This document shows, piece by piece, positions 12,444 to 23,990 of a DNA stretch of 64,000 bases. Source of the stretch: Haliotis asinina (taxonomy: Eukaryota; Mollusca; Gastropoda; Lepetellida; Haliotidae); the NCBI RefSeq assembly GCF_037392515.1, contig NC_090283.1:40068249-40132248 (forward strand), given 5' to 3'. The position numbers and the translations under genes are program-made. Position 1 is the first letter of the stretch. Every line of letters begins with the position of its first letter. A model generated the notes under the pieces. That model was not told where the DNA came from. It was given only the letters and a program-made list of their open reading frames with translations, and searched no databases.

Positions 12444-13649
12444 TACCTAGGTAGTTTCTTTTAAATATGGACGAGAATCCTGGCACGTAATCGAGCATAA
12501 TCTTGTTTACAAACTGTGTCTCGACTTTGTTCTTCATTCAGTTCACAATAAAGACTAGTTCTAACCTGACACATGCGCTTGATCCAGGTGAAGCGAGGAC
12601 CCACGTGTGTCTCAGCATCACTATTCTAGATCTGTTCTTTAACCAGTCACAAAGTCATGAATATGTATTCAATCATCATATTCATAACATGAATCTGGGA
12701 GTCAGTTCTTTAAATCTATATGGACTTTAATATGCAGACCACTAAACATATATCCAGAAAGTTTGGCGCTAGTTTGTTTTCAAGTTTATATCCTAGGCTT
12801 CCTACTTACAGTTTTATTTAAGTTTGTGTGTTATTTAAATACCCGTGTCATACACAGTTTAGCACAGCTATCTCCCTTGTGCCTTGTGGTTATTCCAAAA
12901 CTTGTCCACTCGGCACCTGTGTTTAACACGACAGCATGCCCTAATAGCCTTCTGTCGGGTCAACAACAAGCATCTCCAGACTCAGAAATAAACTTGGATC
13001 TATTTTACCCGTGTATACAATTTTTCACATCCCGAAATATGTCATGCATTTGTGTTTGAGCGTTAGCAGCCAGTTTGAGTGGTCATTATATATAAGGTTA
13101 CGGCACCTGGAGCCGGTGGCGCAGTGATGGTCTACAGCTTGTTGTTCAAGAATGATACTGGCAAATGTTCTGGGTTGCCGGTGTGAACGTCTCTGTTTAT
13201 CCACTGGGCAATGCCTTGTGGTCCGGCATGTTTTTGCCATGACCGTGCACTTCTCTGTATGATGCATAAAGACGCTTCACAAGCTGTGCGTATCAAGAGA
13301 CCCTGTGGAACTCACAAGTAGACACGCGTTATGTGGAAGAAGACATAAACAGTCTGAAATAGAAACATAAACTCGGCGCAACGTGCCTGCCCTTTCAAAG
13401 CTGACATGCGACAAGGACTACAGCAAGAAAAACGTCTATCATGCAGCATCTCACAGGTGTCAACAGGTAGATACTGACTTATATATAAACATAGTGATTT
13501 GTCATACAAACACTTGTCCACTCAATGTGAGAATAAATCTGGATGTTTGGGACGTTTAACTAAATGCTGAAGAATTCCAGCGGAATTTTGTAGTTGACTT
13601 ATGTACATTTGGTTTCCTGGCACGTACATACACGTGACATATATGGATG
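12444..13649. other. Intergenic, no gene seen
   Basis: Only random short frames; no repeat body or splice-supported exon recognised. Confidence 0.45.
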
Positions 13650-13978
13650 AAACTTGGTGAGGTAATTACAGTTGACGCATTCACATGGTAAGGTAATTAC
13701 AGGTGACGCATTCACATGGTGAGGTATTTTACAGGGACGCATTCACTTGGTGATGCATTTTATAGGTGCCGTATTCACTTGGTGAAGTATTTTACAGGTG
13801 GCGTATTCACTTAGTGAGGTAATCACAGGTGATATACCCACTTGGTATGATAATTACAGGTGATGTATTCACCTGGTGAGCTGATTGTAGGTGACATATT
13901 CACTTGTTAAAGTAATTGCAGGTGACATATTCACTTGGTGAGGTATTTTACAAGTGACATAAACTTGGTGACTTTCAC
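13650..13978. repeat. About 31-bp minisatellite, degenerate
   Basis: About ten to eleven diverged copies of 'ttggtgaggtaattacaggt' + 'gacatattcac', with frequent substitutions and one-base length changes, so this is an old array. Confidence 0.85.
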
Positions 13979-16150
13979 AGAGGGTGTTCCTCTCTGATTA
14001 CAGATCATGTACACGTCCGCTCACAATGACAAAGTTCTGGTTTCATTTAGCCAGGAACATCGTGTGATGGCTGTTCCAGTGTCCACTCTCGTTATACCAC
14101 TGCACTACTAACAAAACAACGTGTAACCGCTATGCCCATCCTGCTGACTACTTAGTGAGGTGTATGGAATGTACACTTGTGTCCGTGATTACAATGCAAT
14201 CAACAGTAAACAATGGTCAGCCCTTGGACTGTGCCCCAGAAACCACGAGCTGGTTAGTCCTTGTCAGATCCTGACACGGCATGCCTGGGGCAGAGATTCC
14301 TTCAACCACGTGGGAGGATTATTGGACATTTATAGTGAATTAACCTATCCGAACTCCCACACCTCGCCCCGTCATCCATGACGACTTGCAGTAGGTGGGA
14401 GATTTACAGTGGGTGAAAATGTCCTTCGTACACATACCAAATGGTCTTTGAACCAAAATGGTTTCAGGTCTAACTTTCGAAAAGAGCGAAATGGAATATG
14501 GTGAGAGTTCGAAACTTGTCTTGAATGTTTGGCAGAAGTGACTAACGGGATCGGAGGTCAGGTTCTTTGACCTTGATGTTCTATGTCAACTTATCCTGCA
14601 TTGATATGTGCTCGTGATGTCAGTCACCGATTGTGTGCTGCTCAAACTGCTGCCAGTCAACATACGTTGAGCACTAAATGAGGTTAAACAATGTATTCAT
14701 AAGTACGACACATCAAAATGATATGCTGAATTTTAGACCTTCAATGGATGCTTTGTAAGAATAGCAGTAATGGATATCGTTTCGAGGCTACTTAAATAGT
14801 ATCTTTCCAAGATAACAGCACAGCAAACTATGGCATGAATGTTGGCAATTCCATGATGCCAAAGTGCTGGTACTATTGGTTTCGGAGGCTGCACCATGGA
14901 ACGACGCCATGGATGCATCTTCAGCAGATATTAAAGAGATTGCATAAGATGCAGTGGGCTGGTGTTCCTCTGTTTCCAAAGAATGTGATTCATGTTGCTG
15001 CTCCGTGACAAAAACACAGGCCAACACAGATTCTCGGCACCAGAATTGCTCGTTAATCAACCCTCTGTTGCAGGTAAGAACCCAAGGACAGTCGGATCTC
15101 GTTACATCTCGGAACCATTCGTTACGTCGCGAGAACCCAGGGATCACTGAATTTAAACCTATAACTTCCGGTGAGGAAACACACGTAGTTAAGCTAGTTG
15201 GTTTGACCAGGTCAAGATGACCTAGTTGCGGTACTCTCAGACTCCAGTTTCACAATTTATGTAAACTTTAATGTTGTCAAATATCCAATGCTACCGACAC
15301 AACGCCGTTTAGACTAGATTATGTAATTTACGTAGCCAGGGGACTGGAATGGTTGTATACGGTCCAAGACGGGAACCTTGTTTATGGATCATACACAGAT
15401 TCGACAAGTGACCCTCTAGTTGTGACTGTACAATCAACCCAATCAGTGTACACGACACGATCGGCTCTGTGTGACGTCATTCGTGACCAACTGTTATCCC
15501 GCTACCCGCACCCCTTTGGAAGGATTTCATGTTGACGCATGAACACCAGAACTTCTTCATGCGAGAACAGCTACTTTTCTGTTTTCTTTCACCGGCAATA
15601 CACATGAAGGACGAAGTTGGCTACTTTTACAAATTTCGTACAATTTCGTATTTGTGTACATGACGGTTCTCATGTTTTCTGTTTTCACCGACGAGTTCGT
15701 TGGCATGCTTTCATGATTTTACGTGCGCTTTCCGACATGTACATGTTTCAAAACCTATCCAATTTGCAGTTCGTATTTAGAAATATACATCTGAAAATAT
15801 AAGGTGAACAATTGGCTATTATTACGTTGGAGTATGTTTTCAACAAGTCGCCCTCGTCACCATTGAAACCGGTTAAAATCTCTAATAAGCAGAGCGACAT
15901 TGTGACGAGAGTGTGAACTCTTTCCAGAAGGTGAGAGGATGGGTGAGTTAGCGGGTGAACTGGTGGGTAGATGGGCGAGAGAGTGAATGAGTGAGTTAAT
16001 TACAACTTCATGTAGACCGGAAGTGATGAGGATGCCAAGTACATGTGACGTCCTGAAGGAAGAGTATGGTAGTTGCGCCATCCTTACCTCAGAGGATTCT
16101 GAAATGGGCAAGGGACACAAACCGGTGTCCGAACGAAGTAATCACATGAC
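13979..16150. other. Gene-poor stretch downstream of the peptide gene
   Basis: No exon supported. The longest frame (minus strand, 14788-15147) has no recognisable domain. A fragment resembling repeat-B lies near 14525-14650. The stretch ends just beyond the poly(A) signal of the minus-strand peptide gene. Confidence 0.4.
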
Positions 16151-16169
16151 ATTGCGGACAGTTACTGCG

Positions 16170-16175
16170 TTTATT
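16170..16175 (-). terminator. Poly(A) signal of the EF-hand/cationic peptide gene
   Basis: AATAAA on the minus strand, 28 bases past the TAG stop of the peptide gene. Its position fits a short 3' UTR. Confidence 0.6.
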
Positions 16176-16202
16176 TGCTCAGGTAAGTGTGAAGTGACGT
16201 CA

Positions 16203-18688
16203 CTACTCGTTGGAGTAGAAGTCGTCAACGTCTTCGTCCTCTTCAGCAGCACGTCTCAGATCCGGATCTGACAGCAGAGAGTGGATAGGTGCATAACACC
16301 CAATACATAACAAAGGAGACATTGATCTGACAGCGGAGAGTGGATAGGTACATAACACCCAATACATAACAAAGGAGACATTCATACGTATTTCGAGTGA
16401 GTAAGTTTGCAGGGAGGTTTCGTTGGTCACAGTGCCTGTTATCCTTAACCATGTTATCCTTGATTATCCTTGATAGCGTGTATCCGCTTTGCTCAGTGAT
16501 TTCAATTACTGGTTTGTCTGGCCAAAACTTGACTTTTTTTAGGATCAATATTGACTGTGGTGTTAAAGGAACATTCACTGGAATATCAACTCTGATATGC
16601 TTATAGCTGGGCTACCTGCATCTATAGTCATCAGGTCTCGCATGGTCCTGGTGAACTCATCGACGCTCACTTCAGAATTGCCTGCCAATATTACAACATT
16701 ACAAGATTTCAATATAAGATTAGGACACAATAATACAATGAAATACTACAATCAAATATAATAATACGATGAACAAAATGTATTAATACAGTAGAATAAC
16801 AGAATACAATAATGGAATAATAGATTACTTAACAATAATGCAATAAAATACTACAAGTTTGCAGGTTGCATTACACAGGAGAACCCCTGCAGTCCCAGTC
16901 TAGAGGGACCGTTCTGTAACTGACCGTTCATTTGATGTAGACTGAGGACACGTATAAGCGTGGCAAACAGACGTGTTACACAATTTGTGGTCAATAACAA
17001 GCGTTTCCAGTCACGCCCAGGGCAGATGTGTTATTAACAAGGTGCCCATTGACGTCCAGGGTAGATGTGTTACCAACAGGGTGCTAAGTGACGTTCAGGG
17101 TAGATGTGTTATCAAGAGGGTGCGCATGCCCAGTCACGTCCAGGGGAGATGTGTTACTAGCAGGGTGACCAGTCACGTCCTGAGTCGATGTGTTGCCAAC
17201 AAGGTGACCAGTAACGTCCAGGGAAGATGGGTTACTAGCAGGGTGACCAGTCACGTCCAGGGTAGATGTGTTGCCAGCTGGGTGACCAGTAACGTCCAGG
17301 GTACATGTGTTGCCAGCAGGGTGACCAGTCACGTCCAGGGTACATGTGTTGCCAGCACGGTGACCAGTAACGTCCAGGATAGATATGTTGCCAGCACGGT
17401 GACCAGTCACGTCCAGGGTAGATGTGTTACTAGTAGGGTGACCAGTCACGTTCGGAGTAGATGTGTTGCCAGCAGGGTGACCAGTCACGTCCAGGGTAGA
17501 TGTGTTACTAGCATGCTGACCAGTCACTTCCAGGGTAGATGTGTTGCCAGCAGGGTGAGTAGTCACGTCCAGGGTAGATGTGTTACTAGCAGTCACGTCC
17601 TGAGTTGATGTGTTACTAGCAAGGTGCACATGCTCAGTCAAGTCCATAGAATATGTGTTACCAGCAGGGTGACCAGTGACGTCCAGAGTAGATGTGATAC
17701 TAGCAGGGTGCCCAGTTACGTCCAGGGTCACATCCCGGGTAGATATGTTACTAGCATCATGGCCAGTCAAGTCCGGGCTAAATGTGTTATGAGCATGTCG
17801 ATCAGACAAGTAACATTCGTGTCTGACAATAAAAACAAGCCGAAAACTTACCGTCTTCATCCACAAGAGGAAGAAAGTCCTTCACTGCGCGCGCATCAAA
17901 AACTTTCTCGGCCTCCGATTGGTCAATTATGCCATCCTTATTGATGTCAAGGTCGTTGGCATCACGTCCGTATAAGTAGTGACCTTCAACGAACAGAGAA
18001 CTGTTTAGCAGTATTACAGCAATTTCCCACCTGGTACACCAGAAGGATATTCGGAAATTCTAGTAGACTCGTTTGGAAAAACGATGTGCGACAGCTAACA
18101 AAACACAAAAGTAAGACTCAAACCTTACGGAGACAAAACCGGACCACTGTTAATCTTTCAAAATGCTCGTAAAATAACTTAGAAGTTCGTTTCAGAAAGC
18201 AGGAGGGGTGGCGGCAATGAGTATAGGGGTGGGGAAGTGGGTATGAATACGACAGTAGTGAGTCACCAAAAACATTAACCTCGCTGCTGCAGGGTTCATG
18301 CTTGACTATACCATACATACTGCACCACACTACAAACTACGCCCCTCCCCCACACACCACACACAGACACACACACACATGCACACACACGCGCACACAT
18401 GCACACACACAGGCACACACATTACACACACACGCACACACACACACCACAGCATCCCCCTACACACACACGCGCGCACACAAACGTCAATCTTCTTCTA
18501 AGGAGGCCATGATATCCATCCCTGCCTGGCATTACAGTTTTACCTCGTATGTGCTTGTATACTTTGTACACTCTGTACACTCTTCTGGCAATTCTCCATG
18601 CCCGTCTAATCCACCGTCGACGCCCCCACCCCTCGGCGTCTGGCAGCAGGATCAGTCCCAGGAGTAGGAACACTAGCAGCAGACGCAT
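16203..18688 (-). CDS. Cationic peptide precursor with EF-hand acidic tail
   Basis: Candidate secreted antimicrobial peptide precursor of 113 aa. Coding exons in minus order are 18688-18544, 17983-17852 and 16267-16203; all introns are GT-AG with phase 1 joins. Residues 1-20 are a signal peptide (MRLLLVFLLL start, DAEG end). Residues 21-48 (WGRRRWIRRAW to YKVYKHIR) hold ten Arg, two Lys, three Trp and repeated V-Y-R/K steps, as in membrane-active helices. Exon 2 gives G-H-Y-L-Y-G-R, then DINKDGIIDQSE, a canonical EF-hand loop (D1, N3, D5, G6, I8, D9, E12). The last exon is acidic (A-A-E-E-D-E-D-V-D-D) and ends S-N-E. The layout recalls tunicate styelin/clavanin precursors, where an anionic C-terminal part offsets a cationic peptide. 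I know no family that pairs such a peptide with an EF-hand. The gene model is strong; killing activity and cleavage sites are inference. Confidence 0.78.
16265..16382. repeat. 59-bp tandem duplication over a splice acceptor
   Basis: 16265-16323 is repeated at 16324-16382 with few changes. The unit includes the acceptor used by the last coding exon of the peptide gene (minus strand 'ctgctgtcag'). The second unit keeps an intact acceptor ('ccgctgtcag') further upstream on the transcript. Confidence 0.85.
16985..17780. repeat. 39-bp minisatellite inside an intron
   Basis: About 20 copies of a 39-bp unit built on 'gtccagggtagatgtgtt' and 'gccagcagggtgaccagtcac'. It lies in the intron between coding exons 2 and 3 of the minus-strand peptide gene. 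Because 39 is a multiple of three, long frames stay open on both strands (13-residue periodic peptides); these are artefacts of the period, not genes. Confidence 0.92.
18340..18483. repeat. (CA)n-rich microsatellite in an intron
   Basis: Interrupted CA/CACG/CATG repeats. The tract lies in the intron just after the first coding exon of the peptide gene, so frames running into it from that exon read intron sequence. Confidence 0.92.
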
Positions 18689-18904
18689 GATGATGTTGCA
18701 AAAGGTGTTGACGTTACCGACGTAATATACTCTTCAAGAAACAAAAAAAAATAACTATACATAAGAAATATTTTGAACTTTAGGAAAATGTTTGACACAA
18801 ACCAATCCATGCAGAATCCCAACATGTAGGGGTGTGGTTGCCGACGACATAACGTTTGAAAAAAGAAACGTTGAACAAAAGTGTAACGTTACACTCAAGT
18901 CAAC

Positions 18905-19065
18905 CTAATGTTGCTACCGCCGCTCAGGGTCGCTACATCCAGTTGAGACATCTTCGTACAAACACCACGGCCGCATCATCAACAACAATCCAAATCCTGG
19001 ATTGCACCGAATCTCCACCCAGAGCGAAATTGGCTATGGGACCTTGTGAAAGAGAACCGGTTCAA
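18905..19065 (+). mobile_element. Tc1-like transposase fragment in intron 1
   Basis: Encodes N-V-A-T-A-A-Q-G-R-Y-I-Q-L-R-H-L-R-T-N, the same Tc1 linker region as at 7.8 kb, and after a frame change P-G-L-H-R-I-S-T-Q. It sits in the first intron of the minus-strand peptide gene, in the opposite orientation. Confidence 0.6.
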
Positions 19066-19329
19066 CGTAACGATGTTACCTTCATCTAAGTCAACGGTTG
19101 ATCTTTGAAGCATGACAATTCTCGTCCTCACTTTGCATGTGTTTGTACAGGACTTTGACCAGCAAAACAATGTTCAGGTGTCACCTTCACATTCTTAGCC
19201 ACCCGATTTGAACATTAACCGATCTCATAGTGAGAACAGAATATTTTTACGCCAGTGTGGGGCCATTCCCCACCCCCTCCCACTTTGTGTTTTAACAACA
19301 TCTGAAGAAGAAGAAGAATGATAATGATG

Positions 19330-19500
19330 CACTTGTCTATTTCTGTCTTGATTCTACGACACGCTGGTGGTTCCTTGTGGTCGTTGAGCCTGAAAACTCT
19401 TCGACGAATGACTTCCTTGTCAAAGTTATCGAACTTCTGTTTTCTTCGTGGTTTAACTTTTGAGACGATCCCTACATGCTTTGTTTTGTTTACAGGTGAG
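19330..19500 (-). mobile_element. Possible DDE transposase N-terminal fragment
   Basis: Minus-strand translation contains K-P-R-R-K-Q-K-F-D-N-F-D-K-E-V-I-R-R-R-V, resembling the FDxxVIRR helix at the N terminus of a DDE transposase family common in aquatic invertebrates. The fragment is about 50 residues long, lies in intron 1 of the peptide gene and ends at a CTT/TCA simple repeat. The match is from memory and tentative. Confidence 0.35.
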
Positions 19501-20212
19501 CAGACTTTGTGACATGGAACTGAAAGTGCTCGACTAGTGCGGTACAAGATTTCACCCCGAACTTCGTCTAACTAAAGAAGTTGAACACATGACAAGTTTC
19601 AGTGTCCTGACTCATTGTGACTGTGCACTTGACAATCAACTCCGTAGATATGCAAGATGATAACCTTGTGATAACACTACAAGTGTGAAATATACTTTAA
19701 ATCTACATTTACTCATATGATTCTGTTTGTAAACATTAATGACAGTATCTTAAACATCTATAAATGAACTACCAGCCAAGGCGAGACGTACGTCCCGGTA
19801 AAGACATAGACTGAATACTGCTATATACACAGAGGAGCTACCTATTCCTCTCAACTAAATTTATCATATCACTGGTTTTGAAAACATCTTTAAAACTTTG
19901 AAAACAGAAACGGTAAGTGTTTAGAAAATAGCCAACACATTTTAAACCCTGCAAGCATTTCACGTGACTCTCAGCAACGTTTCTATTGATCTAATCTTGT
20001 TGTATTTACCCAACCACAGATTACTACTCACAAACTATTGCAGTCAGTTGTGATGGCATAAACGGACTCATGTCAGTGACCAAGCGCACATGAGATTCTG
20101 GAAACTGCATAAGAACCCCACAAATGAATATACGCGTTTGAGAAAGATCAAACGCAAGTAAAGTAATATGATTGGCTGATTGACAGATATCCTTGCTGCG
20201 ATCATGTGCAAA

Positions 20213-20251
20213 TGTGAGTGAGTGAGTGAGTGAGTGAGTGAGTGAGTGAGT
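20213..20251. repeat. (GTGA)n microsatellite
   Basis: About ten perfect GTGA units. The reverse complement is the (ACTC)n tail word, so it may be the end of a lost SINE. Confidence 0.9.
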
Positions 20252-20694
20252 CCACAGTATTCCAGCTCTATCGCAGTGCACGATGCCGACTCGTGATGTT
20301 TATCTCTTCAGGAAAAAGAACGAGCATACATGGAGCACTGTCACTGTTAGAGAGTTAAAGAGGGTGATCGGGGAGCCAAACTCGGGAATACATGGCTATC
20401 TGGGATGCCCAAAGGATCCATAAAATATAATTCTGTTAAATCTCCAACCGAATTATTTCCCACCCCGTCCTCCCAGTCCGCCCTGCAATGCTGAAGCCAT
20501 ACATTGGGCAAGTGGAGACGTCCTCAGGTTCTGGTCAGAATCTCCCATCTGCCTGGGACTCCTTTTTAGTTTGTTCCAATCCAGATTCTATATATTCAGA
20601 GACTAAACAGTAGTCTAGCCAGTACCTGGCACATGTGTATTGTCAGTACATTGTGAAGAAGAACGGAACCGAGGTATCAACAAGACGGACTTAC

Positions 20695-20740
20695 CTGTAG
20701 AGTTGTAACTGAAATTCTGTCTCCTGTGGATTGCAGCAGC
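20695..20740 (-). promoter_or_regulatory. Noncoding first exon of the peptide gene
   Basis: Minus-strand sequence beginning about 25-30 bases past the TATA box and ending at a strong donor, CTCTACAG|GTAAGT, with the last exon base at 20695. It would join an acceptor at 18731/18732 (T-rich, TTGAAG), 43 bases before the ATG. The transcription start is estimated, not observed. Confidence 0.5.
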
Positions 20741-20766
20741 GGTGATGTAGCTGTCCTGGTAGGCCC

Positions 20767-20774
20767 TATTTATA
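20767..20774 (-). promoter_or_regulatory. TATA box of the peptide gene
   Basis: TATAAATA on the minus strand followed by GGGCC, about 70 bases upstream of a consensus splice donor. The spacing fits a short noncoding first exon. Confidence 0.6.
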
Positions 20775-21014
20775 CACAGTTATTGCTGAGTGAGCAGACT
20801 GAGATCACTGACAGGTGACATATCCTTGTAACATACGTTGTAAACAGGTACCTACCCGTCAATATGTTCTTGATGTACCAAACAGATAAGGGCGATCGAT
20901 TCTACATTATACACGTGAACCTGATGTGAAATTCAGACGCTATGGAAATTGAGACTGGCTTCACTGTGGGTTATAGCATTGCAGAGAGGCTTAGGCAGTG
21001 GAGAAATAATGTGG

Positions 21015-21180
21015 TTCAGGGACTACGAGTGAGTGAGTTAGTTATACCCCGCCTTTTAGCAAAATATGACGGGGGACGCCAGAAATGGGCTTCACATACA
21101 TCGGGAATCTAACGGGGGTCTTTGGAGTGACGGTCAAAGGCTTTGACCACAATGCTACCCTGCCGAGCCTCAGGAGCCTC
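21015..21180 (-). repeat. SINE-A copy (diverged)
   Basis: Reverse orientation: starts with a GAGTGAGT tail word, then 'ccttttagcaaaatatgacg', 'gaaatgggcttcacata' and the head near 21150-21175. A decayed repeat-B-like piece follows at about 21250-21400. Confidence 0.6.
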
Positions 21181-21504
21181 AGAGGTGTTGGTAACTGAGG
21201 TCTAGCAGTGAATGAGTGAGGGTGTGTGAATGGGTGACTTATTGTTTGTTATGTAACGTCCAACAATAGTGATTGAGTGACCTTAATTTTACGCCAAACT
21301 GAACAACAATCCAGCCATATGAAGGTGGTTTGATAGTTATCGAATCCAGACCAGTCAAGATGTAATCCTGTGACTGGCATCATCGGTATTAGCGAACCTG
21401 AGGACAATGGTTTCTTGTGTAAAGTACGTATTAATGAGCATGGTATAATACCACTTTGTGTATGTCATCTCTAATACCGCTTCATCATCATGAAATTTGG
21501 GTCG

Positions 21505-21678
21505 GGGTCCAGGGGCACTGGGGTATTCTGGTGGTTAACACTTTCGCTCGTCACGAGGAAATCCCGGGTTAGAATCCCGACATAATTGCAATGTGTGAAG
21601 CTCATTTTCCGGGCCCCCGCCTTGATATTGCAGAAATGTTGCTAAAATTGAACTCACTCACTCACTCACTCACTCAAA
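21505..21678 (+). repeat. SINE-A copy
   Basis: Contains 'ttctggtggttaacactttc', 'cgctcgtcacgaggaaatcc', 'caatgtgtgaagctcatttt', 'ttgatattgcagaaatgttg' and five ACTC units at the end. Confidence 0.75.
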
Positions 21679-21734
21679 TGGCTCCAGTCCATGTGCACGG
21701 GTGTATTTCTATTGACTGGTACATGGTCACTTTC

Positions 21735-22034
21735 ACTAGCGAGATGTAGACTATGCCACGTGTGTTGCAGCAAACCTGGAGTTGTATAGAGTCAGTCTTA
21801 CTAGTCAGGTGTAGACTATGCCACGTGTGTTGCAGCAAACCTGGAGTTGTATATAGTCAGTCTTACTAGTCAGGTGTAGACAATGCCACGTGTGTTGCAG
21901 CAAACCTGGAGTTGTATAGAGTCAGTCTTACTAGTCAGGTGTAGACTATGCCACGTGTGTTGCAGCAAACCTGGAGTTGTATAGAGTCAGTCTTTCTAGT
22001 CAGTTGTAGACTATGCCACGTGTGTTGCAGCAAA
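21735..22034. repeat. 65-bp minisatellite
   Basis: Between four and five copies of a 65-bp unit ('gtcagtcttactagtcaggt', 'gtagactatgccacgtgtgt', 'tgcagcaaacctggagttgt'), nearly identical to each other, so a young array. It abuts the repeat-B copy that follows. Confidence 0.9.
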
Positions 22035-22066
22035 GAAGTTGTCTGTCGGAATATCATTCAAACAAA

Positions 22067-22295
22067 CAGTGAGTGAGAGAATGAGTTTAGTGCCACACTC
22101 ATCAATATTGCAGCTATATGGCGACGGTCTGTAAATAGTCGAGTCTGGACCAGACAACCCAGTGATCAACAGCATGAGCATCTGTCTACGAATTTGGGAA
22201 CCGATGACATGAGTCTGCCAAGTCAGCGAGCCTAATCGCCTTTTACAAATAGCATGGGTCACTGAAGGTCCATTCTACCCCGGATCTTCGCGGAT
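22067..22295 (-). repeat. Repeat-B copy
   Basis: Reverse orientation from the GTGAGTGAG end through 'caatattgcagctatatgg', 'cagtgatcaacagcatgag', 'gggaaccgatgacatgagtc' to 'taccccggatcttcgcgg'. Confidence 0.75.
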
Positions 22296-23084
22296 GTATT
22301 CACACAAACAAACCAGTATGCTGAAGATACTTCGCCACCGAGTCGTCGCAGACGTCGCTCGTTGCTGCATAGAGCTGCATCCCTTTGGCCTGCCACAATC
22401 CGGTAGTTGTGGGTTTGTCCGAGGTATGCACGCAGTATGCGTAATACCCGCAGGAGAGGTCAGCCGTGGAAATTTTACCGTCCGTTGGAGCTGCCGCCTT
22501 TAGTACCTGCATTACTTCTCTCTGAAGACTCACACAGTTTACCGACAGCTGTATCAGACCCAGACTCACTCACTCACGCACTCACACGAAACTTCAGGTT
22601 CCGGGCACCATTGAAGCGAAGCTGTTATTGAAAAAAGTGTTACTTTATACTCCTAGTTTACAACTGGGCAGTCTGTGCAGCGCTAAATGTTGGCACGGTG
22701 TGGATTTCACAGCTAACAGGACATATCAGCATCAAAACATTAGTTGAGGTGTGACAGAACCACATCCTGATTGCGTGACACACCTGTCCATGTCAACAGG
22801 TGTGATCCACTACCCGCGCGTCCACAGCAGCATGGCAGGGGTTACATGCTTACATAATATAAAACGCAATAGATATATTATGAAAATACAGCGAAAGCAT
22901 GTGAAGTCAAGTCATGTAAACTTCATGGGATTATCGTATTAACATCACGAACACAAACCTTCACTCAAAAAGAAAGTGAGACTCAATCTTCATAAACCTT
23001 TCATTTCTTTCCTTATGAAGATAAAGTTTAGAAACAATATTCCGTAACCGTTTGTCTTATTGCTTGAGGATCCAGTCCGCATTC
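22296..23084. other. Intergenic, no gene seen
   Basis: Three overlapping short frames on both strands show no domain or splice support. A CACTCACTCACG word at about 22570 is the only repeat-like item. Confidence 0.4.
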
Positions 23085-23990
23085 AGTGACTAATGTACAC
23101 AGCATAGCTCTGTGTACAGTGACTAATGTACACAAATTATCTATGTATACAGTGACTAATGTACACATCATCTATGTATACAGTGACTAATGTACACACA
23201 GTAATTATGCATACATTGACTAATGTACACAGAGTAGGTCTGTATACAGTGACTAATGCACACACAATACTTATATATACAGTGACTAATGTACACAGAA
23301 TACTTATATGTACAGTGACTAATGTACACAGAGTAGTTCTGTATACAGTGACATGTGTACACACAGTATCTATGTATACAGTGACAAATAAACGCAGAGT
23401 AGTTCTGTATACAGTGACTAATGTACACTGAATAGTTCTGTATACAGTGACAAATGTACACACAGTATCTATGTATACGGTGACAAATGTACACTGAGTA
23501 GTGATGTATACAGTGACGAATGTACGCACACCATCTGTATACAGTGACGAATGTACGCACAGCACCTCTGTATACAGTAACTAACGTACACACAGTATCT
23601 CTGTATCCAGTGAGTAATGTACACACAGTATCTCTGTATACAGTGACAAATGTACAGACAGTATTTTTGTATACAGTAACTAATATACACACAGTATCTT
23701 TGTATACAGTGACTAATGCACACACAGAATCTTTTGTATACAGTGACTAATGTACACACATTAGCTCTATATAGAGTATCTAATGTACGCAGAGTATCTC
23801 TGTATACAGTGACTGGTGTACACACAGTATCTCTGTTTACAGTGACTAATGTACACACAGTAGCTCTGCATAAGTGACTAATGTACACACAGTATCTCTG
23901 TATAGAGTGACTAATGTACATACATTATCTCTGTGTAGAGTGACTAATGTACACACAGTGGCTCTGTATATATTGACTAACACGCATAGT
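23085..23990. repeat. 33-bp minisatellite, about 27 copies
   Basis: Unit 'gtatctctgtatacagtgac' + 'taatgtacacaca'. Most units differ by a few substitutions. The 33-bp period keeps frames open on both strands (11-residue periods), which explains the long apparent reading frames. Confidence 0.93.

Noticed and set aside
14788-15147. 119-codon minus-strand frame
   Set aside because: No recognisable motif, no splice or promoter support; composition not clearly coding.
16973-17866. Long frames on both strands (211 and 260 codons) with 13-residue periodicity
   Set aside because: They are a 39-bp minisatellite whose period is a multiple of three. The array lies inside an intron of a phase-supported gene.
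23137-23990. Overlapping repetitive frames on both strands of the 23-kb array
   Set aside because: A 33-bp minisatellite keeps several frames open at once; no flanking exon, signal peptide or splice support.
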